The notes: generated from the sequence alone by a model not told the origin. A stretch of DNA of 64,000 nt from Pseudoalteromonas sp. N1230-9 (GCF_032716425.1 NZ_CP090419.1:3226001-3290000); one strand, 5' to 3'; counted from the stretch's first letter, positions 45,249 through 56,808 are shown. Program-made: numbers and translations.

Positions 45249-47984
45249 TTAGTGAGCTTGTTGCCAGTTGTCACCACTGTCGGCTTCAACAATCAGTGGT
45301 ACATCAAGCGTGGCGGCTTCAGACATTAGCTTACAAATTTCTGCTTTATAGTCGTCCACAGATTCTTCTTTAATTTCAAACACTAATTCATCGTGTACTT
45401 GCATAAGTAATTTAACAGAACCTTCAGCTTGTGCGTTCACCCACTGGTGAACTTTCAGCATCGCTTTTTTGATGATATCAGCAGCGGTACCTTGCATTGG
45501 TGCATTGATAGCAGCGCGTTCTGCCGCTTTACGACGAGCTCCGTTTCTTGCGTTGATTTCTGGTAAATGTAATCGGCGACCAAAAATAGTCTCTACATAG
45601 CCTTTATCAGCTGCTTTTTCACGGGTTGTTTCCATGTACTCAAGCACACCAGGGAAACGCTCAAAGTATTTATCGATATAATGCTGTGCTTCATGACGTG
45701 GCACATCTAATTGACGTGATAAGCCAAATGCCGACATACCGTAAATTAAACCGAAGTTAACTGCCTTAGCTTTACGGCGCATATCGCTGGTTACGTCTTC
45801 AAGATTTACCCCAAAGACTTCTGCAGCCGTTGCACTGTGTACATCTAAACCATTAGCAAACGCGCTAAGTAGGCCTTTATCTTGTGATAAATGCGCCATG
45901 ATACGTAATTCAATTTGGCTGTAATCCGCAGCCACTATCTTATGACCCTTTGCAGCAACAAAGGCTTCACGAATACGACGCCCCTCTTCCGAACGAATTG
46001 GAATATTCTGCAAATTAGGATCCGTTGAGCTTAAGCGCCCTGTTGCTGTTACTGCTTGATGGTAAGAGGTATGTACTCGCTTCGTGCGTTCATTAACCAT
46101 TAGCGGTAGTTTATCTGTGTAGGTTGATTTAAGTTTAGATAAACCACGGTGTTCGATAATCACCTTAGGTAACGGATAGTCATGAGCAAGCTCTTGTAAT
46201 ACTTCTTCTGCTGTTGAAGGCGCGCCTTTTGGTGTTTTCTTAATAACAGGAAGTTCTAGTTTTTCAAACAAAATTGCTTGCAGTTGCTTAGGTGAGCCTA
46301 AGTTAAACTTTTCACCTGCCATATCATAAGCTTCTTGCTCAAGCTCTAAGAGGCGTTCGCCTAAACGTTGGCTATGAGCAGCAAGCATATTACTATCAAT
46401 CGCTACACCGGTACGTTCAATATCAGATAGCACAGAAACGAGTGGTAACTCAATCTCTTCGAAGACTGATTTTAATTGGCTGTCAGCATCAATTTTTGGC
46501 CATAACACTTGGTGAAGACGAAGTGTTATATCAGCATCTTCTGCGGCATACGGCGCCGCTTTTTCTAGCTCAATTTGATTAAACGTTAACTGTTTTTTAC
46601 CTTTGCCTGCGATATCTTCAAAGCTGATATTTTTATGGCCTAGGTATTTAAGTGCCAATGAGTCCATATCATGACGGCTACCCACACTATTAAAAACATA
46701 CGACTCCAACATAGTGTCGAACTTAATACCGTTTAATTCAAAGCCGGCGTTAGCTAATACGCTTTTATCGTATTTTAAGTTTTGTCCGACTTTGGCTTTG
46801 TTTTCATCCGCGAGGATTGGGCCAATTTTTGCCATAACCGTATCTAAGCTTAATTGCTCAGGCGCATCAGGGTAATCGTGAGCAACTGGAATGTACGCAG
46901 CTTCACCCGCTTTAACCGCAAAGCTCATGCCAACCAATTGCGCTTGCATATAGTCAAGGCTGGTTGTTTCAGTATCAAAAGCAAAAAGTTCAGCGTCATT
47001 TAATTGCTTTACTAAAGTATCAAGTTGCTCTTCAGTTAAGATTGTCTCGTAGTGTGCATCAGCGACTTTTGGTAGTTCGTTAGCTTCTGTTGGCACATCT
47101 AAATGCGTGTCAGCGTCTTTAGGGTTATCCAGTAATTCTGCCAACCAACGGCGGAATTCACATTCGCCGTAGAGTGCAATCAGTTCATCACGATTAGGCT
47201 CTTGTAGTTTGAAATTTTCAAGCTCCGATTCAACCTCAACATCACATTTAATCGTCGCTAATTCATAGCTAAGTGGTAGATGATCAAGTGCTGCATCAAG
47301 CTTTTCACCAATCTTGCCTTTGATTTCACTAGCATGATCAATCACCCCTTGTAATGATCCATATTTTTGTAGCCATTTCACCGCAGTTTTTGGACCACAA
47401 CCATCAACACCTGGAATGTTATCGACTTTGTCGCCCATTAAGGCAAGGTAATCAATGATCAGCTCAGGCCCCACACCAAATTTCTCAACCACGGTTTCTG
47501 GATCTGAAATGCTATCGGTCATCGTGTTAATAAGCGTTACGTGCTCATTAACAAGCTGCGCCATATCTTTATCGCCCGTCGATATCAGCACATGACGCTG
47601 TTGTTCAGAGGCAATACGTGCAAAAGTACCAATCACATCATCCGCTTCAACACCTTCAATACTAATAAGTGGAAAACCCATTGCTTTAATAATGTTATGC
47701 AGTGGTGCGATCTGTGTGCGTAAGTCATCCGGCATTGGCGGACGGTTGGCTTTATATTCGCTGTACATGTCATTTCTAAAGGTTTTACCTTTGGCATCGA
47801 ACACTACCACCATGTGTGATGGATCATATTGTTTGATCAAACTTTTCAGCATATTAACTACGCCATAGATTGCGCCTGTCGCTTCACCTTTTGAGTTAGT
47901 AAGGTGTGGTGGCGAATGATATGCACGGAATAAATAAGAAGAACCATCAACAAGAACAAGTGGATTTTCAGGGATCTGAGCCAT
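45249..47984 (-). CDS. polA: DNA polymerase I, 911 aa
   Basis: Repair and Okazaki-fragment polymerase. N-terminal 5' nuclease (about 1-290; 'VVFDAKGKTFR', 'GDKVDNIPGV'), an intact-looking 3'-5' exonuclease (about 315-510; 'FAFDTETTSLD', 'YAAEDADITLRL') and a family A polymerase with 'DYSQIELRIMAHLS', 'RRKAKAVNFGLIYGMSAFGL' and 'LMQVHDELVFE'. All three activities keep their key residues. Confidence 0.97.
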   Translation of the reverse strand: MAQIPENPLVLVDGSSYLFRAYHSPPHLTNSKGEATGAIYGVVNMLKSLIKQYDPSHMVVVFDAKGKTFRNDMYSEYKANRPPMPDDLRTQIAPLHNIIKAMGFPLISIEGVEADDVIGTFARIASEQQRHVLISTGDKDMAQLVNEHVTLINTMTDSISDPETVVEKFGVGPELIIDYLALMGDKVDNIPGVDGCGPKTAVKWLQKYGSLQGVIDHASEIKGKIGEKLDAALDHLPLSYELATIKCDVEVESELENFKLQEPNRDELIALYGECEFRRWLAELLDNPKDADTHLDVPTEANELPKVADAHYETILTEEQLDTLVKQLNDAELFAFDTETTSLDYMQAQLVGMSFAVKAGEAAYIPVAHDYPDAPEQLSLDTVMAKIGPILADENKAKVGQNLKYDKSVLANAGFELNGIKFDTMLESYVFNSVGSRHDMDSLALKYLGHKNISFEDIAGKGKKQLTFNQIELEKAAPYAAEDADITLRLHQVLWPKIDADSQLKSVFEEIELPLVSVLSDIERTGVAIDSNMLAAHSQRLGERLLELEQEAYDMAGEKFNLGSPKQLQAILFEKLELPVIKKTPKGAPSTAEEVLQELAHDYPLPKVIIEHRGLSKLKSTYTDKLPLMVNERTKRVHTSYHQAVTATGRLSSTDPNLQNIPIRSEEGRRIREAFVAAKGHKIVAADYSQIELRIMAHLSQDKGLLSAFANGLDVHSATAAEVFGVNLEDVTSDMRRKAKAVNFGLIYGMSAFGLSRQLDVPRHEAQHYIDKYFERFPGVLEYMETTREKAADKGYVETIFGRRLHLPEINARNGARRKAAERAAINAPMQGTAADIIKKAMLKVHQWVNAQAEGSVKLLMQVHDELVFEIKEESVDDYKAEICKLMSEAATLDVPLIVEADSGDNWQQAH

Positions 47985-48495
47985 GGTGAAATTGGATCCT
48001 AATTGAATAACATTAAATTGTCTGTAAGCATGCCATAAGGCTATGAAGAAAACGACTGTGAATTATTAACCAATAACGGTTTCTATAATAGCAAGCTGTG
48101 GATAACTTTGTAGATAAAACCCACAATCAATCCTCCCGAAGTAGATTTACACTTAGGAATTTTATATAAGCTCATGTTTTTATTTAAAAAAGATAATACG
48201 AGGTTCTTTTTTTATTATTTTAACCAATGTGGAAAACGGTTTTATCTATTCACGTCCTGTGTCTATTCGACAACGAATATAACGTCCCTTTCCATAACCG
48301 GAGGAATATTCTAGCACAATGGATCAAAGATCATAGCGATCCTTTATACTTTTTTTAACGTTAGTATTTTATGAAAAGGCATAAACAGCGATTCATCGTA
48401 TGTTGCGAGCATTTTAACGACAAAATTATTTTATTTTGTGGTCTTACTTAGATACTTGCTACACTAAACCCAGTTGCATTAAGGAGAGATATCAA
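47985..48495. promoter_or_regulatory. Divergent intergenic region polA/elbB
   Basis: About 510 bp. It contains a consensus DnaA-type 9-mer (TGTGGATAA, 48097-48105) just upstream of polA, and an inverted repeat GGATC...GATCC followed by a T-rich run at about 48320-48356. A good SD (AAGGAGAG) lies before elbB. No other gene is visible. Confidence 0.45.
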
Positions 48496-49146
48496 ATGAA
48501 AAAAGTGGCTGTTATTTTAGCTGGTTGCGGTGTTTATGATGGCGCAGAGATTAACGAAGCAGTACTTACCCTGTTGCACATTGCAAAAGCAGGTGCATCT
48601 TATCAATGCTTTGCACCCGATATTGACCAACTACACACAATCAACCATTTAACCGGAGAAGAAATGGCACCTAATCGTAATGTGTTAGTGGAAGCTGCTC
48701 GCATAGCTCGTGGTAATATAAAAGCAATTACAGAGTTAAAGGTAAGTGAATTTGATGCGTTAATTGTCCCAGGTGGCTTTGGTGCCGCTAAAAACCTATC
48801 TGACTTTGCAGTAAAAGGCCCTGAAGCTCAGGTACAAAATGACATACTAAAAGCTTGTACAGATTTTGTTAAAGCTAATAAAGCCGCAGGTTATATGTGT
48901 ATTGCGCCCGCTATGCTACCTCTTATTTACGGTCAAGGTGTTAAAACAACCATTGGTAATGATGCAGACACAGCCTCAGCCATCGAAAAGCTAGGCGGCG
49001 ATCACCAAGCGTGTGCTGTTGAAGATATTGTTATTGATGAGCAACATAAAGTCGTTACCACACCCGCCTATATGTTAGCGCAGAGCTTATTAGATGCTGA
49101 TGCAGGGATTCAAAAACTCGTTAAAAAAGTACTCGAATTAGCATAG
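48496..49146 (+). CDS. elbB: ElbB, DJ-1/PfpI-family glyoxalase, 216 aa
   Basis: 'VAVILAGCGVYDGAEINEAV' at the N-terminus and 'GYMCIAPAM' with the nucleophile-type Cys in the middle are typical of ElbB, a glyoxalase-type protein linked to isoprenoid synthesis. The start at 48496 follows AAGGAGAG; upstream codons to 48436 are open but lack a ribosome site. Confidence 0.92.
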   Translation: MKKVAVILAGCGVYDGAEINEAVLTLLHIAKAGASYQCFAPDIDQLHTINHLTGEEMAPNRNVLVEAARIARGNIKAITELKVSEFDALIVPGGFGAAKNLSDFAVKGPEAQVQNDILKACTDFVKANKAAGYMCIAPAMLPLIYGQGVKTTIGNDADTASAIEKLGGDHQACAVEDIVIDEQHKVVTTPAYMLAQSLLDADAGIQKLVKKVLELA

Positions 49147-49317
49147 TGCGCTATTTAAGCAGCTAATTTTTATTGCGCTAACGCAAAAAATGACGCTTTT
49201 TATAAAGAAAAAGCCTTTCAGATCATTTTATAAATTGTGGCTTAGCGTTATAATCGTTCTAATTTCCGTCATATATATCGTGATTGATCACGTTCAAATC
49301 GAAGTGAGCAAGGCAAA

Positions 49318-49710
49318 ATGAAAAAACTATCAGCTGCATTATTACTGCTAGCAACAACGGCATATGCGCAAGCATATGACAACTCTTTGACTGAAGATGC
49401 CATTAAAAAGCGTCTAGCGCCAATTGGTTCTGTATATCTAGAAGGTGATAAAGCGGCTGCTGCTGCTGAGCCAACAGGTCCACGTTCTGGTGAACAAGTT
49501 TATCAAGCCGCATGTTTTGCATGTCACGGCACAGGTGCTCTTGGCGCACCTAAATCAGCAGATGACTGGGCTCCTCGAATTGCCAAAGGTAAAGATACCT
49601 TATTAGATCACGCAATCAATGGTTTCAATGCCATGCCGCCGAAAGGTACATGTATGGACTGTTCTGATGAAGAAATCAGTGCAGCAATCGACTTTATGAC
49701 TAGCAAATAA
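49318..49710 (+). CDS. Cytochrome c5, 130 aa
   Basis: Signal peptide (cut near AYA or AQA, residue 17-19). One haem site 'CFACHGTG' near residue 66 and axial Met in 'FNAMPPKGTCMDCSDEEI', which also holds the two extra Cys that form the disulfide of the c5 family. Periplasmic electron carrier. A strong terminator follows. Confidence 0.92.
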   Translation: MKKLSAALLLLATTAYAQAYDNSLTEDAIKKRLAPIGSVYLEGDKAAAAAEPTGPRSGEQVYQAACFACHGTGALGAPKSADDWAPRIAKGKDTLLDHAINGFNAMPPKGTCMDCSDEEISAAIDFMTSK

Positions 49711-49730
49711 TTGCTAAATAAATAACGACG

Positions 49731-49761
49731 AAGGGCTTAACTCTGTTAAGCCCTTTTTTTT
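49731..49761 (+). terminator. Terminator of the cytochrome c5 gene
   Basis: AAGGGCTTAACTCTGTTAAG then CCC and a T8 run: long stem with U-tract. Confidence 0.9.
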
Positions 49762-49912
49762 GCTCTTTAACTCCTCTCAAACCCAAGCAATTCGTACCTA
49801 TAATCGCATATCTTCACGACTAATAGAGACCATCATCTACTTGACGATCTACGAAAAAAGTGGAACTATAGAGAACAATAAATAAACAAAAATAATAACT
49901 GGCTCTAAATCA

Positions 49913-52477
49913 TTGGAAGATTCAGCAACACACATTGAAAAGCTAGCCCATAAAAATGCTCGCTTAAAATCGCTTATAAAGAAATATAAGCAATCACATC
50001 ACTTGCAGCATGCTCTACTACAACTTTCAGAGCAAGCAAGTACTGTTGCCGAATTAACCCTGCTCTACCCTGCTATTCATAATATTCTTCAAGACTTTAT
50101 ACCCAGTAAAAGCTTTTATGTCGTACTAAATAACCCTGTTACAGATAACCTTGAACTTTCTTATTTTGCCGATGAAAAAGATGGCCTGTCTGTTCCTCTA
50201 AAATATGAACATTTCTTCAAAGATGGTTTAACTGGGTACGTATTTAAGCACGGCAAAACAAGCTATTTTTCTAAACAGCAAACACAAGAAGCCGTTGAGA
50301 AGGGGTTGTTTAAAGCATACGGCACGCCAGCAGAGCATTGGGTGGGCGTACCCGTTTACCGTGAGAAAGCCATCATTGGTGTCATGGTCGCGCAAAGTTA
50401 TGACAAGGCACAAATCTATACAGAGCAGCAAATAGAACTACTAGAAGTCATGTCGCTTTACCTTGCAACAGCAATCGAACGCGTGAAAAAACGCGAGTTA
50501 CTTGAGTCTGAAGTAAAAATTCGCACCCGTGCACTGACGCAAAGTAACCAAGCTTTAAATGATGAAATTTTACAACGTAAAAAAGCACTCGATCGCCAAC
50601 AAATTTTATTCAAAATCTCAGAGCTGGCAACTTTGAGTAAAAACGTTGAAGACGTCTATGCCCATGTGCATGAAATTATTAAAACCATCACCTATGCCGA
50701 TAACCTATACATTGCCTTGTATGATCAAACAACTAATTGGTTAAGCTTTCCCTATTGCGTAGATGAATTTAATGACAACGCAAAACCTAGGCCTTTCGCC
50801 AAAGGCTACAGTGAATTAGTACTTAGTACAGAAAAGTGCCAAGTGATAGATGAGCAAAGAGCAAAAGATTTAATAAAACTAGGCGTCATTGAACGCCCTA
50901 TCGATGTCCCACCACAAAGAAGAGCAACCAGTTGGTTAGGCGCACCACTAAAAACGTCACAAGGGGTCATTGGTCTTATTGTTTGCCAAGCTTATTGTAA
51001 TAAACATGAATTTAGCCAAGATGATTGCGAATTAATTACTTTTGTATCACATCAAATAGCAAGCGTAATTCAGGCTCATTTAGCAAGCCAAGAGTTAAAG
51101 CTGAGCCACCAAAAACTTGAACAACGAGTTACAGAAAAAACGAAAGAGCTCCGCCAAGCAAATATGCATTTACAAATGCAAATTGAAGAGCGTAAAAAAA
51201 TAGAGCAACAGCTATATCATGATGCACATCATGACTCACTAACCAGCTTGCCCAACCGTAGCTTATTCTTAACTCAACTTGAAAAAACATTACAACATTA
51301 TCAACGTTATCCTGAGCAACAATTTGCGGTTTTATTTATTGATTTAGATAAATTTAAAGATATAAATGATCAACTTGGTCACCAAGCAGGGGATCAATTT
51401 TTAATTGGTGTTGCCGAGTCTTTCTCACATTGTATAAGAGAGCACGACTTATTAGCTCGCTTAGGCGGTGATGAGTTTGTGGTACTGTTAAATCATTTAA
51501 CCGAAAGACAGCAAGCAGAAGATGTTGCAAAACGTATTATTGAGATAATGAAAAAGCCTTTTTGCATGAAAGGTCAGTGCGTTCAAAGTGGCGCAAGTAT
51601 TGGTATTACTTATTCAAAAGCAAGTTATAAACATACCGATGAAATTATTCGTGATGCAGATGCTGCAATGTATTATGCAAAAAATGCAGGGCGTAACCGT
51701 TTTGAGTGCTTCCATCCTTTATTGAATGCTACCACCTCTCAACACGAAACCGAGAGTATGCATCATCTTGATGACCTGCCAATGCATTTTAGAAGCGCTG
51801 AAATCATTACGCTCAACGAGGAGTCTAGAGCTGAATCATTATTGGAAGCATTTGGTGAACACCCAGTGCTTGGCAGTACTAGTTTTGAAGTATTGAAAAA
51901 GTTTGCAACTGATAGAGTTCAACATTTCGAAGTGGAGCTTAGCTTATTGAAGCAAGCGTTCGAATTAGCCCATAATGCTAACTTACAAAAAGTACTCTTC
52001 CCATGCTCAGGGTTAGTATTAGAACGTATTAATTTTCAATCGTTACGCCAGTTACTAAAGGCAAACAATGCACAAAGAATGTGTTTACTGTTTAATGAAC
52101 AAGAGATCCGTTACGCATCTGCGGTACAAATTGAAAACTTAAAAAGTTTAATTGAACAAGGGTTTTCAGTAGGACTAAACGAGTTCGCAAAAGACAGATG
52201 TGAGCTTAATTTACTGACTGAGTTTAACTTTGATTACTTACTACTTAGTTCTACCTTTAGTAAACGTGTGCTCCAACAAGATAATTATCACCTTCAATTG
52301 CAAGGCGTGTTGGCCATTACGAATATCCAAAATATTCAGGTAATCGCCAAGGGGCCATCGATTTTTAACTATCGCACTTTGTTAGATAAGCACGGTCTAT
52401 CCTTGTTTATAGGCAAACAACACGCCCTAGCCCCTTTTAGTCCTTTTTCACAAACAGTACAAAGTATTACTTCTTAA
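49913..52477 (+). CDS. GAF-GAF-GGDEF protein with degenerate EAL domain, 854 aa
   Basis: TTG start. Two GAF sensor domains (about 25-200 and 225-395; each with 'WVGVPV...IGVMVAQSY' or 'WLGAPL...IGLIVCQAY'), a short coiled coil, and a GGDEF domain (about 440-605) with an intact GGDEF loop ([13 protein letters not shown]) and an RxxD inhibitory site (REHD). The last roughly 230 residues have EAL-like fold spacing ([20 protein letters not shown], then [11 protein letters not shown]), but the EAL signature and metal ligands are missing. So it probably makes c-di-GMP but does not hydrolyse it. No transmembrane segment: cytoplasmic. Confidence 0.85.
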   Translation: MEDSATHIEKLAHKNARLKSLIKKYKQSHHLQHALLQLSEQASTVAELTLLYPAIHNILQDFIPSKSFYVVLNNPVTDNLELSYFADEKDGLSVPLKYEHFFKDGLTGYVFKHGKTSYFSKQQTQEAVEKGLFKAYGTPAEHWVGVPVYREKAIIGVMVAQSYDKAQIYTEQQIELLEVMSLYLATAIERVKKRELLESEVKIRTRALTQSNQALNDEILQRKKALDRQQILFKISELATLSKNVEDVYAHVHEIIKTITYADNLYIALYDQTTNWLSFPYCVDEFNDNAKPRPFAKGYSELVLSTEKCQVIDEQRAKDLIKLGVIERPIDVPPQRRATSWLGAPLKTSQGVIGLIVCQAYCNKHEFSQDDCELITFVSHQIASVIQAHLASQELKLSHQKLEQRVTEKTKELRQANMHLQMQIEERKKIEQQLYHDAHHDSLTSLPNRSLFLTQLEKTLQHYQRYPEQQFAVLFIDLDKFKDINDQLGHQAGDQFLIGVAESFSHCIREHDLLARLGGDEFVVLLNHLTERQQAEDVAKRIIEIMKKPFCMKGQCVQSGASIGITYSKASYKHTDEIIRDADAAMYYAKNAGRNRFECFHPLLNATTSQHETESMHHLDDLPMHFRSAEIITLNEESRAESLLEAFGEHPVLGSTSFEVLKKFATDRVQHFEVELSLLKQAFELAHNANLQKVLFPCSGLVLERINFQSLRQLLKANNAQRMCLLFNEQEIRYASAVQIENLKSLIEQGFSVGLNEFAKDRCELNLLTEFNFDYLLLSSTFSKRVLQQDNYHLQLQGVLAITNIQNIQVIAKGPSIFNYRTLLDKHGLSLFIGKQHALAPFSPFSQTVQSITS

Positions 52478-54479
52478 GCATAGCTCTTAGATTAGCTACA
52501 CGGGCTTGGCCTTTTTCCATGCGCTCAGCCTGTGAAGACGGTGGTTTTTTCGCTTCGAAGGCTAAATCATCTTGTGGTAACTCTTGCACAAAGCGACTGA
52601 GCTCAGTATCTGAAGTTTCACCAAATTGACGGCGTAACTTAGCATAGGTCATTACCAGCTCTTGCTGAGCACGCGTGATACCTACATAAGCAAGACGACG
52701 CTCCTCTTCAACGTTATCTTCATCAATACTTACTTGGTGCGGTAATAAACCCTCTTCCATACCAACCATGAACACATACGGATACTCCAAACCTTTTGAA
52801 GCATGTAGCGTCAGTAATTGTACCGCATCAGATTCATCTTCTTCTTCGTTGCGCTCAAGCATATCGCGCAGGGTCAGTTTACTGACCACCTCAGCAAGGT
52901 TCAGCGGTGGATTGTCTGCATCCCCTGTTAGCATGTCAGTGATCCAACGATAAAGCTCTGAAACATTCTTCATGCGCATTTCAGCGGCTTTTGCACTCGG
53001 TGATGATTCATATAGGTATGCTTCGTAGTTAATTTGCCTAACTAACTCTTTTACAGCTTCAAGGGTATCGCCCCGTACCGCATTATCAGAAAGCTCAACC
53101 ACCCAGCGAGCAAAGCCAGCTAAGGCATTAAAGCCACGGCCTTTTAATCGGTGCGCAAGCTCAGGCTCAAAACAGGCAGCAAATAAGCTGATATGCTTTT
53201 CATTAGCAAGCGTACCTAGCTTTTCCAGTGTCACCGTACCAATTTCACGACGTGGCGTATTTACAATACGTAAAAAGGCATTGTCGTCATCTTGGTTCAC
53301 CAATAGGCGTAAATACGCCATGATATCTTTAATTTCTGAACGCGAGAAAAACGACATGCCGCCGCTGATTTTATAGGGAATGCGGTTGCTCATAAGTGCT
53401 TTTTCAAACACCCGGGCTTGATGGTTACCACGGTATAAAATCGCGTAATCTTTATAGCTGGTGCGTTTCATGAATTTATGAGAAATGATCTCTGCCACCA
53501 CTCGTTCAGATTCATGCTCTTCATCACGACAGCCAATTACTTTGATAGGCTCACCATAACCAAGCTCACTGAATAGTTTCTTATCAAACTCGTGAGGGTT
53601 GTTGGCAATCAAAATATTCGCCGCTTTAAGAATTCGCCCAGCACTTCGGTAATTTTGTTCAAGCTTAATTAAACGTAAGCCCGGAAAATCTTTACTCAAT
53701 AGCACAAGGTTTTGAGGCTTAGCACCGCGCCAAGAGTAAATTGATTGGTCGTCATCGCCTACCACGGTAAAACGAGCGCGTTCACCCACCAATAGCTTAA
53801 CCAGTTGATACTGACTGGTATTAGTATCTTGATACTCATCCACCAGCAAGTAACGAAAACGCTGTTGCCAACGCTCACGCGCAGTGGCATTTTGGCCTAG
53901 CAACAAAGTAGGGATCATGATCAGATCATCAAAATCTAGGGCGTTGTAAGCACGTAATTGATTTTGATAACGCGCATACAGCTGAGCAAACAAGGCTTTT
54001 TGTGGCTCACGGGCTTCGCGAACGGCACGCTCTGGTAGAATCAACTCGTTCTTCCAGCTACCTATTTGCATCTTCAGTAGATTGAGTAGATCTTTGTCTT
54101 TTTTAAGTTCTTCTTCGGTCAGCTCGGCTAATAACTGGTTGGTATCTTGATCATCAAATAGTGAGAATCCAGGTTTAAAGCCTAGCGTCGTTAATTCTTT
54201 TTTGATGATCTCAAGCCCAAGGGTATGAAACGTTGAAACCCATAAGCCTTTCGACTCTTGTTTACCCAGTGTTTGCGTTACACGCTCACGCATTTCTTTT
54301 GCGGCTTTATTGGTAAAGGTTACCGCCGCAATATTGCGTGCTTGATACTCACACTTTTGTACTAAGTAAGCGATTTTATTAGTAATAACACGCGTTTTAC
54401 CAGATCCCGCACCGGCTAATACCAGACACGGTCCACTGATATACTTTACCGCTTCATCTTGTTTTGGGTTGAGTTTCAT
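52467..54479 (-). CDS. rep: ATP-dependent DNA helicase Rep, 670 aa
   Basis: UvrD-family 3'-5' helicase: Walker A '[15 protein letters not shown]', 'VDEYQDTN' (motif II), '[13 protein letters not shown]' (III), 'LEQNYRS' (IV) and '[16 protein letters not shown]' (V). Length fits Rep. It removes protein blocks ahead of replication forks. Its 3' end overlaps the end of the convergent GGDEF gene by 11 bp. Confidence 0.95.
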   Translation of the reverse strand: MKLNPKQDEAVKYISGPCLVLAGAGSGKTRVITNKIAYLVQKCEYQARNIAAVTFTNKAAKEMRERVTQTLGKQESKGLWVSTFHTLGLEIIKKELTTLGFKPGFSLFDDQDTNQLLAELTEEELKKDKDLLNLLKMQIGSWKNELILPERAVREAREPQKALFAQLYARYQNQLRAYNALDFDDLIMIPTLLLGQNATARERWQQRFRYLLVDEYQDTNTSQYQLVKLLVGERARFTVVGDDDQSIYSWRGAKPQNLVLLSKDFPGLRLIKLEQNYRSAGRILKAANILIANNPHEFDKKLFSELGYGEPIKVIGCRDEEHESERVVAEIISHKFMKRTSYKDYAILYRGNHQARVFEKALMSNRIPYKISGGMSFFSRSEIKDIMAYLRLLVNQDDDNAFLRIVNTPRREIGTVTLEKLGTLANEKHISLFAACFEPELAHRLKGRGFNALAGFARWVVELSDNAVRGDTLEAVKELVRQINYEAYLYESSPSAKAAEMRMKNVSELYRWITDMLTGDADNPPLNLAEVVSKLTLRDMLERNEEEDESDAVQLLTLHASKGLEYPYVFMVGMEEGLLPHQVSIDEDNVEEERRLAYVGITRAQQELVMTYAKLRRQFGETSDTELSRFVQELPQDDLAFEAKKPPSSQAERMEKGQARVANLRAMLKK

Positions 54480-54590
54480 AAGCCCCTAAAGAAATTATCC
54501 AAAGACAGGACGGGCAATTTTACCGTAATCACTACACTACGCCTAGCCAATAAGGTAAGATTGTTTTTTTACGTGACTCAAGGGACGAAG

Positions 54591-54854
54591 ATGATCAACC
54601 CAGCAAAACTTGAAGAAATCGCTAAGCAAATTACTGATAACATGCCACAAGGCGTGAAAAACCTTGCCGAAACAGTCGAAGGCAAAACCAAGCAAGCTAT
54701 TCAAAACAAACTTGCTGAGATGGACTTTGTAAGCCGTGATGAGTTTGATATTCAAAGCCAAGTACTTATTCGTACTCGTGAAAAACTCACTGAGCTTGAA
54801 GAAAAAGTGGCTTTACTTGAGCAGCAACTTGCTAGTAAACAAGACGAACAATAA
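54591..54854 (+). CDS. ubiK: Ubiquinone biosynthesis accessory factor UbiK, 87 aa
   Basis: The start at 54591 (MINPAKLEEIAKQI) is the family start. 'DFVSRDEFDIQSQVLIRTRE' and a C-terminal coiled coil (KLTELEEKVALLEQQL) are characteristic of UbiK/YqiC, which assists the Ubi complex. Ends before a terminator. Confidence 0.92.
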   Translation: MINPAKLEEIAKQITDNMPQGVKNLAETVEGKTKQAIQNKLAEMDFVSRDEFDIQSQVLIRTREKLTELEEKVALLEQQLASKQDEQ

Positions 54855-54884
54855 AAAAGGAGAGCGAATTAGCTCTCCTTTTTT
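54853..54884. terminator. Bidirectional terminator ubiK/can
   Basis: AAGGAGAGC-GAATTA-GCTCTCCTT stem-loop with A-run left and T-run right. Confidence 0.85.
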
Positions 54885-54899
54885 CAATCTACTTCGGTA

Positions 54900-55562
54900 T
54901 TAGCTTTTTTCAGCAATACGTTCAAATACACGCTTAACAGCCGTGCCATAAGTATCACTTGCTTCTTCCGCACAGGTCACAACCGACTCAAGATCATTAA
55001 GGTGACCATTCGCTAAGCCATACACCCAACCATGAATTGTTAACTCTTGGCCTTTCGCCCAAGCGTCTTGCACAATGTTGGTACGGCACACGTTACGTAC
55101 TTGTTCAATAACGTTTAATTCGATCAAACTGTTTAAACGCTCTTGCTCAGGTAATGCATTGAGTTGTTCGATGTGTTTTTCTTTTACATCACCTACATGG
55201 CGTAGCCAGTTATCGATTAAGCCAAAACGTGCTTCGTTTAATACCGCTTGTACACCACCACAGCCATAGTGACCAACAACCATGATGTGCTTCACTTTTA
55301 GTACTTCAACAGCGTATTGCATCACTGAAAGGCAGTTATGATCGGTATGAACAACCACATTTGCTACGTTACGGTGAACAAATAACTCACCCGGCAACAA
55401 GTCTACGATTTCGTTTGCAGGTACACGCGAGTCAGAACAACCGATCCATAAGTACTCTGGATTTTGCTGCATTGATAGAATTTTAAAAAACTCAGGGTCA
55501 TTTTCGCTCGTACGTGCTGCCCAACGTCTATTATTTTCGAATAAATTTTTTAACTTTCTCAT
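54900..55562 (-). CDS. can: Beta-carbonic anhydrase, 220 aa
   Basis: Interconverts CO2 and bicarbonate. Zinc ligands: Cys and Asp in 'WIGCSDSRVPANE', His and Cys in 'VGHYGCGGV'. Typical length and C-terminus. Cytoplasmic, no signal peptide. Confidence 0.95.
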   Translation of the reverse strand: MRKLKNLFENNRRWAARTSENDPEFFKILSMQQNPEYLWIGCSDSRVPANEIVDLLPGELFVHRNVANVVVHTDHNCLSVMQYAVEVLKVKHIMVVGHYGCGGVQAVLNEARFGLIDNWLRHVGDVKEKHIEQLNALPEQERLNSLIELNVIEQVRNVCRTNIVQDAWAKGQELTIHGWVYGLANGHLNDLESVVTCAEEASDTYGTAVKRVFERIAEKS

Positions 55563-55580
55563 TGCGCCTCTTTACGGTTT

Positions 55581-56759
55581 TTAATAATTAGCTTGGATCA
55601 AGATATTCCTTGGTGTCAGTTGTTTCTCACAAAACGTGCTCACCGTTACTTGATATCCTTGTTGTTGCAAATATAAAGCACGATCGAGCACGAGCCAAAC
55701 TTCAATTGCCCTTCTGAACACATGTCGGACGAGTTCAACTCGCTCGGTGACCCTTTTGCGCTTTTTGCCTATTTCTAAAAACTTATTGTAATCAATACCT
55801 TCAGGTAGAGATAATGATTTTTTCTCAGCTGCCCATAAACAAAATGATTCAAAAGAATCGGAGAAGATTGCTTTGTTCACTGACGGCACACTCACATAGT
55901 GTAATTCACCAGTGATTGATTTACGTAACGCATCAAACCCAAGACGCCATTCAACCTCTGTTTTTCTGACCTTATCTACGCGACTCGGTGCCGTTACCGT
56001 TTCTTGCAGCGCCAGTTTTAAATCGCGATGAGTAAGCGCAAGCTGACTTTGTTTTGCAGGCTCGCTCATTGCCTGATAAGCGTTATCTGTGAATAAATGA
56101 TAACAACATGGTGAAAAGCTGATTTGCTGGGTTTTCGCTTTGCTTGCTTGCTGCATAAATGTTTGATGCAAACGACCACAAGCATGTAAAGCTACAGCAT
56201 GCTGTTGGCTTTCAAAAAAGCCGTCTGTGTTGTCGGTTAATACATCTGCTTGTGAAAACTGCATCGCCAAGTGCTGTTGTGTAGCACTGTGTAGGCCTTG
56301 GTCACATAAGTGCTGTTGCAGCTCAATACTATGTACACTGGGCGCGCCATTAAATGCCAGCATACGACCTAAATGCCCTTTACCTGCACACCACTCTAAA
56401 ACAGGCTGGTTTAATGACTGCTGACTAATCGCTGCAACAAAGTCTTGTAGCTGCTCAAATTTACGACCTTTGATGCCATTACTTATCCAAAACGGAAATT
56501 CACTACGTGCAGAACTGATAGCTGGCAATTCACATAACAGAGCCAACTGGTCGATACCCTCAATTGCCTCAGCAAAATAGCGATATAAAGCAGGCTGATC
56601 GGCATCAAGCTCGCTGACTTGTTGGTCATCCAGCGTCCATAGTAAGTTAGCTAGTTCAGGCCAAGGAAGATCATCAAAATCGAAGGCGGTGCATTGCCAG
56701 TATTGGCGAGTTTTAAAAAGCAGCGTATCTAAGGCAATAAATTGCTGAGCAAGCGTCAT
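55581..56759 (-). CDS. GSTCD-like SAM-dependent methyltransferase, 392 aa
   Basis: 'VLEWCAGKGHLGRMLAF' (about 118-134) is the SAM-binding motif, followed by 'VALHACGRLHQTFMQQ' and 'FSPCCYHLF', which together fit the methyltransferase domain family found in GSTCD-like proteins. The N- and C-terminal parts are not recognised. Substrate unknown. Lies close after can on the same strand, perhaps co-transcribed. Confidence 0.75.
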   Translation of the reverse strand: MTLAQQFIALDTLLFKTRQYWQCTAFDFDDLPWPELANLLWTLDDQQVSELDADQPALYRYFAEAIEGIDQLALLCELPAISSARSEFPFWISNGIKGRKFEQLQDFVAAISQQSLNQPVLEWCAGKGHLGRMLAFNGAPSVHSIELQQHLCDQGLHSATQQHLAMQFSQADVLTDNTDGFFESQQHAVALHACGRLHQTFMQQASKAKTQQISFSPCCYHLFTDNAYQAMSEPAKQSQLALTHRDLKLALQETVTAPSRVDKVRKTEVEWRLGFDALRKSITGELHYVSVPSVNKAIFSDSFESFCLWAAEKKSLSLPEGIDYNKFLEIGKKRKRVTERVELVRHVFRRAIEVWLVLDRALYLQQQGYQVTVSTFCEKQLTPRNILIQANY

Positions 56760-56808
56760 AACTTCTAAACGACAAAAAATAAAAGTGATTATAACAGTTT
56801 TTCACCCT

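Noticed and set aside
48097..48105. DnaA box upstream of polA as a sign of a replication origin
   Set aside because: Only one consensus 9-mer is present, without AT-rich 13-mers, neighbouring boxes or dnaA/dnaN/mnmG genes.
48320..48356. GGATC...GATCC hairpin with T-run as an sRNA terminator
   Set aside because: The stem is only five pairs with an interrupted T-run and no promoter is seen upstream; too weak to call.
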